A DNA stretch of 64,000 bases, from positions 1 to 64,000 of the forward strand of contig JAEUWP010000335.1 of assembly GCA_018524725.1 (NCBI GenBank), read 5' to 3'. Positions within the stretch are counted from its first letter, which is position 1, and every line of letters begins with the position of its first letter. A model generated the notes under the pieces. That model saw only the letters and a list, made by a program, of their open reading frames with translations. It did no database searches and was not told where the DNA came from. The stretch is from Podaxis mareebaensis. Lineage: Eukaryota; Basidiomycota; Agaricomycetes; Agaricales; Agaricaceae. Shown piece by piece: positions 1-9,477 of the stretch. The translations under genes were made by a program, and so were the position numbers.

Positions 1-545
1 CTGTAAGGAACGATAACACCGTTAGGAGCTTTGACGGCGTCCTCTACGGGGATGCTCTGGCGACTGTCGAGTTCCCTTTTGCTGTAGGGGACGATAACAC
101 CATTGGGTGCTTTAACGGCGTCCTCAACGGGGATGTCCTGGCGAGCCTCGAGCTCCCGTTTACTGTAAGGAACGATAACACCGTTAGGAGCTTTGACGGC
201 GTCCTCTACGGGGATGCTCTGGCGACTGTCGAGTTCCCTCTTGCTGTAGGGGACGATAACACCATTGGGAGCTTTGACCGCATCCTCAACGGGGATGTCC
301 TGACGACGGGTGTGTTCGCGTTTGTCATAAGGAACGATAACGCCGTTCGGAGCCTTAACAGCGTCCTCTACGGGAATGTTCTGGCGACTGTCGAGTTCCC
401 TCTTGCTGTAAGGAACAATAACACCGTTAGGAGCTTTGACTGCATTCTCGACAGGAATACTTTGGCGTTCGACAATTTCCCGCTTGCTATATAGGACGAT
501 GACGCCGTTGGGTGCTTTGACGGCATCCTCGACTGGGATGTCTTG
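1..545 (-). repeat. Coding tandem repeat, 81-bp unit, with 162-bp higher-order period
   Basis: Seen directly: the same 81-bp block recurs in frame about 6.7 times. Alternate units are more alike (the first ~100 bases recur almost unchanged from position 163), giving a 162-bp dimer period. This suggests expansion or homogenisation by unequal exchange of unit pairs. The unit nearest the 5' end of the gene is the most diverged (Leu for Pro before Tyr, and a different linker). Confidence 0.95.
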
Positions 546-746
546 TCGGCGGACATAAGCCTTGATTGGCTCTACAGCAGTTGATTCACGTTGCTCGATG
601 GCACGCTAGATGTGATTTAGATGATCATTTCTTGAACAATAACTAGAAGGACTCACTACCAGGGGCATGGGCATCCTCAGAGGACTGCCCATGGCTTGGC
701 CGGCAAAGAAAAGGAAGAGGGCAGAGATGGCGAATGAAGAGCGCAT
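1..746 (-). CDS. Secreted Kex2-type tandem-repeat peptide precursor (partial, 3' end outside window)
   Basis: Exons 657-746 and 605 down to the window edge, with a 51-nt GTGAGT intron. Residues 1-20 form a textbook signal peptide: an Arg, a hydrophobic core rich in Ala/Leu/Phe, and a small-residue end near Ala18-Gly20. A short spacer follows, then 27-residue (81-bp) repeats from residue 51. Six full units and one partial lie in the window. The core is close to IPVEDAVKAPNGVIVPY, followed by (S/D)KRE. An Arg-Gln pair precedes each core, sometimes as RRQ. Lys-Arg sites in a secreted repeat protein are the hallmark of fungal Kex2-processed repeat proteins, a group that includes Ustilago Rep1 repellents and the precursors of ustiloxin-type cyclic peptides. 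Each unit could therefore release one short peptide in the secretory pathway. The product's role is unknown and I recognise no named family. The gene lies alone upstream of ESF1, on the opposite strand, with a TATA box. Confidence 0.85.
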
Positions 747-1278
747 TGTAGGTTGCAAAAAGGATGGGATTGGATCGACCAAAGATTGAAGAAGTGCCTG
801 CGACTACTAGTAGCAAGGGCTCGCCTGCGGCCTTTATAACGAAGGGGAAGGCTAGGTCATGCCTGGTTAGTCGATTCCACGGGAGCAAGCCAGAACAACG
901 AGCAGAATGCTTACAAGGAAAAAAAAGACTCGGAGGAAGAAAAAAAAGAAAGACAGAAGAGGAGTAGCTGAGGAAGGGGAGCCGGTTAACGTGGATACCA
1001 GAGGTATTTGTAGCCAGCATCGTGTGACAGATGGCTGGACAGTCGCACGACTACGAATCAAGGATGGTATCCAGGCAGTACGTCGCCATCAGGAATCTGT
1101 CGAAGGACATCGTTCACTTCCACCTTTCCATCGTGATCTTTTCTTGGTGTTGGTCGTCATGTTTCCCCTTCCAAATATAGAACACCATGTGACCCTTAAG
1201 ATAATTTTACTCATGAAGTTAGCCATTGGTGCCGTGTAGACCGAAGATATTCGTCCTCCCAACTCTGTTGGCCCTATC
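747..1278. other. Divergent intergenic promoter region
   Basis: Separates the minus-strand repeat-peptide gene from plus-strand ESF1. It contains the TATA box at 831-838 and a purine-rich block on the plus strand (about 909-965). I see no further gene. Confidence 0.6.
831..838 (-). promoter_or_regulatory. TATA box of the repeat-peptide gene
   Basis: TATAAAGG on the minus strand, about 85-92 bp upstream of the ATG of the repeat-peptide gene. The position suits a transcription start about 50-60 bp before the ATG. Confidence 0.6.
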
Positions 1279-3712
1279 ATGTCTGACCCGCGTTTCGCTC
1301 GTCTCAAAACGGATCCCCGTTTTCGTCGCCCAAAAAAGAAACAGCAGAAGGTCGTGATTGATGAACGGTTCAAATCGGTGTTCGAACACACGAAAGACGC
1401 CAAGGGAAAAGGGAAAGCTCAACGTGTGTATATCCTATCATTTCAACCGGAATCCCCTCAAATATGCTCAAAGTATTTGGCTAGCCCGGGTCGACAAATA
1501 CGGCCGGAAACTATCAAAAACCCACGAGGAGGATAACCTCAAGAAATATTACCGGTTAGCCCACGGCTCGGATGGAGAGGAAGACAAAGAGGGAGCAGAG
1601 GAAATCCCCAAGGTTATTGACTATGCTCGCGGAGAGGTATTAATGGAATCATCGGATGAGGAAGACGATGACAAAAGGGAGGAGGACGATGAAGCTGAGG
1701 AATCTGATGGCAGCAGTGCTGACGAGATTGTTCGGATTGGTGGCGACGAAGACTTGGAAGTCGATTTGGACGAAGATACCTATGCAGAACTTGATGCGCA
1801 GGTCGCAGCTTATGCCAGGGAAAACAAGGATCTCGAACCAGCAGAGGACGTTGGAGTCGCAAACCGGACTCGTCGGCTGGCAGTGGTAAATCTTGACTGG
1901 GACCATGTCCGCGCCTCGCATCTATACAAAATCTTCTCCTCGTTGGTCTCTCTTACTGCACCCTATGTTCCTGTCTCTGCTACCTCTGCGACCGGGAAAA
2001 AGGGTGACGCGGAGAAGGTGAAGGGAGGCGCTGCGCCGCTAGCAAGAGGTGCTGTTCTTTCTGTGCGGGTGTACCCGTCCGAGTTTGGCAAAGCGCGAAT
2101 GGAACGTGAAGAGAAGGAAGGACCGCCGGCAGAGATTTTCAAGAAGAAGCGGAAGGAATCCGAGGAAATCAATGAGAAAACCATTTATGAAGTCGGAGAC
2201 GAGGATGAATACGATGAGGATGCACTACGACGATATCAACTTGAACGGTTGAGGTGTGTCTTCCTGCTTTCCTCTTGTGCTACCATATCGATGTGATCCT
2301 TTCTAGATATTACTACGCCATTGTCGAGTGTGATACTGTTGAGGCTGCATCACACATCTACAACGAACTGGAAGGGACTGAACTGGAACGGTCCGCGAAT
2401 GTTTTTGACCTCAGCTTCGTGCCAGATGATATGGTATTTGACGCTGAACCAAGGTATGCCACAACGAATCCTCACACAAAAAGTGCTTATTGGCAATTTT
2501 GGGAAAGGGACGAGGCGGCAGAAGATGTAACAACAGATTACAAACCAGTAGACTATGTCACTGATGTAAGTTCTCTATCCTCCTCGGAGCATCACTTACC
2601 TCCGTTACACCAGGCCCTTCGGCATTCAAAAGTCAAACTCACGTGGGACGACGATGACCCAGAACGATACCAAGTGACTCGCAGACAGCTCACACGACAG
2701 GAGATCGAAGAAGCTGACTTCAGAGCATATGTCGCTTCGTCCTCATCCGAGGATGAGGAGGAAAGCCCTGAAGGTACTGCGACGAGGTCCAAAAAGGACA
2801 AAGAAGCGTCTCGACAGAAACTACGAGCCTTGCTGCTGGGAGGGAACGGTGGTGACGCACTACCAGAGGGATGGGACAACGATAATGAAGGGAGTGACGT
2901 TGATATGGAGATTACGTTCACGCCCGGCTTAAGCGAGAAGAAGGACGAAGGTGATGAGACCACACTGGAGAAATATCAAAGGAAAATGCGAGAGAAGAGG
3001 AAAAAGAAGAAGGAAGAGCGCAAGGAGAGGGAGAAAACAAAAGACGCTGAGAAAGAGAAGAAAGGGAAGGGTGAGCCTGAAGACGACGAGTTCTTCGACT
3101 TCGGAAATGGCAGTGAAGGTGGAGGTGAAACAGAGACCACGAGGGACATCAGAAGGAAGAAAAATAAGAAACAGAAAAGTGATGCGCAGCATTCGCAGAC
3201 TCCACCCCCGCGAAAGGAAAGCACGGCGGAGGAGTTGGCTCTCATTGCTGCCTCGGATAACGTTGATGACCAGGAACCAAAACACTTCAACATGAAAGCC
3301 GTTCTAAAGGCGGAGAGACGGAAAGGTAAGAACGGGAGGAAGGGTAAACGGCACCAAGAAGAGAACGAGCTACAGGAGGACTTCAAGATAGACGTTGACG
3401 ACGAACGCTTCAGAGTCTTACATGAGGACCACCAGTTCGCCATCGATCCTACTAATCCTCAGTATGTTCACCAGTGTGTGCCAAACCTTACATATGCTAA
3501 GTTTTCTTCGTAGTTTCAAGAAGACTAAAGGAATGAAGGCACTCTTGGAGGAGCGTCAACGAAGACAGAAAGGGATCCATGGCGAAGAAACCTCGTCTTC
3601 GTCGAGACCCCCGACGAATGCTACAAGCAACCAAAGCCTCGAAAATTTGGTACAGAGCGTAAAGCGTAAAAGTCAGGAAGTCCACGGCAGCGGAAAACGG
3701 CCGCGACTATAG
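1279..3712 (+). CDS. ESF1: ESF1-like pre-rRNA processing protein
   Basis: Exons 1279-1423, 1485-2253, 2307-2565, 2614-3461 and 3514-3712; 739 residues. ESF1 is a nucleolar protein of the small-subunit processome, needed for 18S rRNA maturation. The N-terminus (SDPRF, then a basic stretch and VIDERF) and the VDKYGR motif made by the first splice match the family. So do RYYYAIVECD, the ALRHSKVKLTWD block and the C-terminal NUC153 region, where the last splice creates the NPHFKKTKGMKALLEERQ motif. Long acidic Asp/Glu runs and Lys/Arg-rich tracts between the blocks are typical of nucleolar proteins. Introns are 48-61 nt. The start is the first ATG giving the conserved SDPRF N-terminus. It converges tail to tail with the NudC gene. 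Confidence 0.93.
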
Positions 3713-3829
3713 CATCCAAACCTCGTCTTCTGTTGTTTGGGTGTGGCATAGAGTAACACGGTCGAATTGTAAGATTATAAGTCCCCTATAAATTCTACAA
3801 AGTGTACTTCACAATGGTGGATCGCTGGC

Positions 3830-4725
3830 CTACATAATTTTTGCACTAGACAAATCCAACTCGGGATGCTGGGCCTGGAATTTCTTGAGGATCTGCGATA
3901 GACAAATGAGATTGTACGTCAGATCCAATACGAAGGCTTATGTACCTCTGCCTTCTTGATTTCGTCAGAGGTCGGTTTCCCCATTTGCTACAGGACGTCA
4001 GGAGAATTGTATCAGAGTATGGACTCAATTCCTACCTTCTGTTGGTTGTCAAACTGGAACAGGACAAAGGATTAACTTGCAAAACGGGACTTCAGTGAGG
4101 ACAACCTTACCATCATCTTTTCGACGATGCCCCTAGAGACGGAGTTAGCATAAGTCGTATGAGCAATCGATTCGATTTTACTCACCGGGTTTCAGAATCC
4201 AGGTCGCTCAACTTGCTATTTGGAGGTTCGATTTTGCTGGTATCGATTTTGGGATGGTGAGTGAGAACGTTCTCCCACCAAGTCTGCTTGTTCAGCTTTT
4301 CGAGGGTGATCAAAACTGTCTTTTGATCCTCTGGTGTCGAAATTAGTAGAGCAATATAGTGCGAAACTTTTTCAGCCACTTACGAATGGTCCAGTTGCTT
4401 TCTTCGACCTTAATTTCTTTGCAAAGTTCCCCATCTAGGATCGGTTCCTGTCCTTTAAGGCCAACGCTAAGTTTCTTCTTCTGGATGGTTACTACAAGGT
4501 CTTTCCCCCTTGTTCCTGGAGGAACTGGTACATTTATTTCAACCTCGCCGAGTTCTTGTCTCCATTGATAAGGCAGTGCTGACAGTAGGGCGGTAATCAG
4601 AGATGACGATAAGATGAAAGGTGAATAACCTCCTTACCTGCCTGTTCAGCAGCCTCACGTTCGCGGTCTGCCTTATCCTTGGCCTCACGTTGTTCCTTGG
4701 TTAGATTATCTTCAGTACTGGCCAT
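3830..4725 (-). CDS. nudC: NudC-like CS-domain protein (nuclear distribution)
   Basis: Seven exons: 4638-4725, 4384-4578, 4186-4330, 4111-4132, 4036-4053, 3946-3987 and 3830-3892; 190 residues. NudC proteins stabilise dynein-pathway components such as NudF/LIS1 and act as Hsp90-linked chaperones; fungal members are about 190-200 residues. A charged N-terminal helix comes first. The CS (HSP20-like) domain spans about residues 31-125 and includes [13 protein letters not shown], the KLSVGLKGQ strand and ESNWTI. The conserved tail follows: [17 protein letters not shown], then QMGKPTSDE and [14 protein letters not shown]. Exons of 18 and 22 nt are placed by reading phase and by matching that tail. 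The last few residues after LDLS come from a downstream TAG. Confidence 0.9.
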
Positions 4726-4976
4726 CGATGATCAAAGGTTTGCGAGCCTGTTCACTTGCAAGGCATGATGCATGATGATGGCTGATATATGAGCGTCAGA
4801 TTACGTCATCACCGGCGTTGAGACTTGATTATCCTTGTTTGTCCTCTGTCTTGTCCTGGGTCAGCAATCCTTCAGTGGGCCTGCCTCGCCGACTTTCACT
4901 TTCCACGGTTGGAGCTCGTGGGCTTGTATCCTACTTCCTTCTACGCAGACTTCTCCCTGCGCCTGGGCATTGGTTC

Positions 4977-7511
4977 ATGGCGAGTACGGACTCCTGGAAC
5001 GATTTTGATGTATGTAGCGGCCTTCTCATTCTTTGCGAACTTATTCTCATTCTTCCACAGGCGATCCGTCATAATATTAAGCATAACACGGTGGATAGAC
5101 TCAAACAGATCCTAACCGGGTTCAACGAGGAGTGCGGCACACACCACGCGCGTTCAGGCAAAAAACAGGATATCATAGACAGAATTGTTTCTTCCCTGGA
5201 TCAATGGCGGGCTACTAATGCAGAGGAGAAGTGGTTAAAGGCTAAAGCAATTGTGGCTCAGGTTAGAATAAACGGAATGTATGTGCCTCCCTTTATGATC
5301 CACCTCGCCATTGACGCGCATGCCTCAAATCTTGTCGTAGTCTCCTTTGAACGTCCTTTACTGATCTTGCACATCCAGGTACTCACCGTCTCATTTATCC
5401 ATGGGTCCGTCGTCTGGCTCGGTTTCGAACGCACATTCACATTCTCTATATCACGCAAATAACTTTGTGAGACCGACTTTTCATAGCCCAGCTCCTGGCA
5501 CGAGCGCTCTCCCTCGTTACGATCCATATGCACCCCCACGCCGTCCTGTTCCCCCAAACCCATCGAATACGTCTTCCCCAACCTACTCAAAACCTCCACG
5601 TGCGTTTCGAGCACCAATATTCTAGTTCAACTATTGAAGTGTTGTCTCATTAGCTATCCGATTCAAGGAATCGCCGTTCTTTCATATAGAACAAATCTTG
5701 TCACCGGTCGTTGAATGTCCAGGTATCTTTTTCCTCCGGTGAACCAGGATCGTACTGAATTTATTTCTAGAATCTGCTAGTTCAACTGACCGTCGGCAGC
5801 AACAGCTCAGTTTCACTCTGACCAGCGAGCAAATCACGAAGCTTAGGGCCACAGGGCAAGTCCGTCCATAACTCTGCTTAGCTTTGTGTTGACACTTCTT
5901 CAAGCTCGAAATACCAACTGCGGCTTTTCTGCACATCGTCTTTCTTCTACTCTGGCCATTCCTCCTTCCGCTCTGCCAGTACTAACTCAGTTCCCTGTCT
6001 GGTTGAGTTCCCCCCCACATGTGAAGTTCGTGTTAACAACGTGCAACTTAATGCCAACCTAAAGGGGTTGAAAAAGAAGCCGGGGACCGCGCCTCCTCCT
6101 GATATCACTAAGTTAGCGCGCTTGGGGAATACCCCAAATAAAGTCGAGCTCGTGTACGTGAACAGCCAACAACCCGTACAAAATAAGGTCTGGATTCTGT
6201 TTTTCCCCCTCTTATTGCAGGGTCTCATCATTCCTGTAGAAGTACTATATGGTTGTGATGCTTGTCGAATCCACCACTGTGGATGTCCTTGTTGACAAGC
6301 TGAAAACGACATCGTACCGCAAAAGCGAGGAGATCAAGCAGAAGAGTATGTCACAGGTTAAGTTTTTTCCTACGTTTTCTAATCGCCTTGTAGTGGCGGA
6401 GTCTGTGAATGTTGACGATGATATCGTTGCCGGGCCATCCAAGATGTCGTTAAAGTGTCCTGTGAGTTTCGTCTTGTCGCTTATGTACTTGCACATCACG
6501 TCCTAACCATCATTTAGTTGAGTTTTATGCGCGTAACCACTCCCTGTCGGTCATCCAAATGCGTACACTCCCAGTGCTTCGACGCGACGTCATGGTACTC
6601 GATGATGGAACAGACAACGACATGGTTGTGTCCTGTGTGTGAAAAACAATTGGATTATAGAGAGCTGATCATTGACGGGTGGGTGATGACCAGGACGACG
6701 TTCAGGCATCGAGAATTGAATCCATTTCTTCAGGTACTTTGATGAAATTCTCAAGACTGTGCCGGAAAGTGTCGAGGATGTCATCGTGGAAGCCGATGGT
6801 GAATGGCATACAGCGGACAACAAGTATGGCACCGCTACATGGAAGGCCAATCATCCTGTTGTAACGCCCGCCCCCGAACCTAAAAAGGAGGAGACTCCAC
6901 CGCCTATTAAAACTGAGCCCGAGAGTGGCAAATCTAATAGCCAGCAAAAAACAGACGTCTCCTATATCCTCTTGTCCGATGACGATGAAGAGGAGGTTCA
7001 AAATGAGCTTTCACCCTCACAAAGCGCCAGCCGTTCTCTCGATTCCATCCCTCCTCCGACTCCTCAACGCCAGATTCAGGGTCAGAAGAAGACTAACGTG
7101 ATTGATCTGACGCTGGACTCTGATGATGATGAACCTGCTCCCGTACAACCAGGCAAACGCAAAATAAGCGAGGCCGAACTCGGTCCTGCCTCGCCGACAG
7201 AGCCAATATGGAAGAAAGGACGACATGAAGTTGACTATCAACTCCCCTCTATCGCAACACTTCATAACCCGGTTTCCAGTCCTCACTTCCGACAGCCCTC
7301 GATAACGAGTAGCGGGCGCCTTCCACCACCTCATTCTATCAACCCTGGCACTCCTAATCGCTACCCGCACTACCCGGGATCGTCTGCTCCTCCGCCTCTC
7401 TATAACAGTTTGCCCATTCGTGGCGGTGGTTCCGCACCAGGTTCCCTTCAATTACCGCCTCTGCCAAATCTACCACCACCTCGCCAGAATAGTCACCCTC
7501 GTTGGCCATAG
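4977..7511 (+). CDS. PIAS/Siz-family SUMO E3 ligase
   Basis: Ten exons: 4977-5009, 5061-5278, 5379-5599, 5654-5722, 5771-5855, 5905-6187, 6240-6345, 6394-6461, 6518-6678 and 6734-7511; 673 residues. It should transfer SUMO from Ubc9 to nuclear targets (Siz1/Pli1 type). A SAP-like DNA-binding helix pair occupies about residues 12-60. A PINIT domain, including RFKESPFFHIEQIL, YQLRLFCTSS and CEVRVNNVQLNANLKGLKKKPGTAP (here in pieces), covers about 150-330. The SP-RING zinc finger (about 355-405) keeps its ligands: CP, CVHSQCFDA and WLCPVC. The tail is Pro/Ser-rich and carries two SUMO-interacting motifs (YILLSDDDEE and VIDLTLDSDDDE). One intron (5856-5904) is GC-AG. Confidence 0.9.
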
Positions 7512-7939
7512 TTATCGTATTTATCCTTTTACCCGGTATTATTCTAGTTTGCGTCGACATAGTTTTACTTATGGCCTAATGCACATGCCCATGTACTATA
7601 TGCATTCATATTCTGAACGATAGGGGTAATTAGGAGTGATCAAGAGCATTTTTAAAAATTTCAAACCGAATTTGCCGCAAGTCACCAAGTCAACCTCCGC
7701 CTGTTCCGAGCCGAGTGTGGCGGTGCGGAGTGAATTGATCTGTTTCGAGCTGTTGGCGGGTTGGGTAAAATCATGCTATTCGTCCGCTGCCGACGATTTG
7801 GCGATGCGGTCCTAAGCGGAGTTCGAAATCTTTCCGGTGCTTCCCGAAAGCCTTTTGACACGCGAAGTTTTAGCAATTCTTCACTCAACCTTTTCCTCTC
7901 ACCTCCACTCACTCCCCTCCGGTCTCTCCTCCATCAAAA
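7512..7939. other. Intergenic region, promoter of the ADP/ATP carrier
   Basis: Sits between two same-strand genes. The last 80 bases before the carrier ATG are pyrimidine-rich (CTCACCTCCACTCACTCCCC and similar), a common feature of highly expressed fungal promoters. No gene seen. Confidence 0.4.
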
Positions 7940-9157
7940 ATGGCCGATTCTAAGAAGGTCAAGAGCCCTAAGGAATTCGCTGGTGTGTGCTGTCTATGGT
8001 GGTCGAATTGTAGCTTGCAGCTCAATACATTTCATCGTGTGCAGTCGATTTCCTGATGGGTGGTGTCTCTGCTGTAAGTCTCTGCTTAGCATCTTGTACT
8101 TTGCAAGCATTCCTGACCTGTTCTTTGCAGGCCGTTGCCAAGACCAGCGCTGCCCCCATTGAACGTATCAAGCTCCTTGTCCAGAACCAGGATGAGATGG
8201 TACGTTCTCGCATCCTTCCGACTCGTTCGAGAATTGACACGTCACGCCGTCGTTCAGATCAAGCAGGGCCGTCTTGCTACACCCTACAAGGGTATCACTG
8301 ATGCCTTCGCGCGTACATACAAGGATGAAGGCTTGCTTTCGCTCTGGAGAGGAAACACTGCCAACGTCATCCGTTACTTCCCCACCCAGGCTCTTAACTT
8401 TGCTTTCAGTATGTAGTTATTTTGAGCTCTTTTATCACCGCTAACCTCTTTTGACAGAGGACTACTTCAAGTCCTTGTTCGGTTTCAAGAAGAATGAGGG
8501 CTATTGGAAGTGGTTTGCTGGCAACGTCGCCTCCGGTGGTGCTGCTGGTGCTTCTTCCCTCCTCTTCGTGTACTCCCTCGACTATGCCCGTACCCGTCTT
8601 GCCAACGACGCTAAGTCGGCCAAGTCCGGCGGTGCTCGCCAGTTCAACGGTCTAATCGATGTCTACAAGAAGACCCTTGCCTCTGATGGTATTGCCGGTC
8701 TCTACCGTGGTTTCGTTCCCTCTGTTGTTGGTATCATCGTCTACCGTGGTCTCTACTTCGGTGTCTACGACTCGCTCAAGCCCGTCGTTCTTGTCGGTGC
8801 CCTTGAGGGTTCGTTCTTGGCCTCGTTCGGTCTCGGTTGGGGTGTTACCATTGGTGCTGGTCTTGCTTCTTACCCTCTGGACACTATTCGGTGAGCGCAT
8901 TAATACTTAGATCTGTTTTCATCCGAGGTGACACTCTTTGTAGTCGTCGCATGATGATGACTTCCGGTTCTGGCCAGAACTACAAGTCCATGTTCGATGC
9001 TGGTTCTCAGATCATTGCCAAGGAGGGTGTCAAGTCTCTCTTCAAGGGTGCTGGTGCCAACATCCTTCGTGGTGTGGCTGGTGCTGGTGTGCTTTCCCTC
9101 TATGACAAGCTGCAACAGGTCTTGTTCGGCAAGGTCTACTCTGGAGGCTCTGGGTAA
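7940..9157 (+). CDS. AAC: Mitochondrial ADP/ATP carrier
   Basis: Six exons: 7940-7982, 8045-8073, 8131-8199, 8258-8408, 8458-8890 and 8944-9157; 312 residues. It exchanges cytosolic ADP for matrix ATP across the inner mitochondrial membrane. The diagnostic RRRMMM motif is assembled across the last splice at about residues 242-247. All three mitochondrial-carrier repeats are present with their Px[DE]xx[KR] signatures (PIERIK, SLDYART, PLDTIR). [19 protein letters not shown] (19 residues) opens the first helix. Length is normal for the family. Codon use is strongly biased to C-ending codons (for example GCC, GGT, TCC) compared with neighbours, and the ATG context CAAAAATGG is strong; both point to high expression. 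Confidence 0.97.
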
Positions 9158-9477
9158 AGGGTTGACATGAGTTGCTAATACGTTTTATATATACACTCGC
9201 GCATAGACTGTCGTTTTTATTACTCTCTCATTGGGTATGGCATACTCTACTATACCCTGCTAAAAGTTAGTAGTAGAATTTAGTGCGGATAATTACCCTC
9301 ACCTACGTGCAACAAGCTAGTGGTGAAAATCTGGATAGGATTGTTGCCGAACCTGAGGCCCGAAATGTTGCTGACCCTGTATTATGATTCAGGGACGCGT
9401 AAATTTTAGCCGGCAATTTGAATAAGCATTTATAGCACAGTTGCTCATCAACACCCTTGGACGCGTCGTGTCGCGGT
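9158..9477. other. Intergenic region
   Basis: Holds the 3' flank of the carrier gene (AT-rich TTTTATATATACAC near 9181) and the 5' flank of the helicase gene. Nothing else recognised. Confidence 0.4.

Noticed and set aside
1..545. CRISPR-like or satellite array
   Set aside because: The repeats have no spacers, stay in frame and encode a conserved peptide, so this is a coding repeat.
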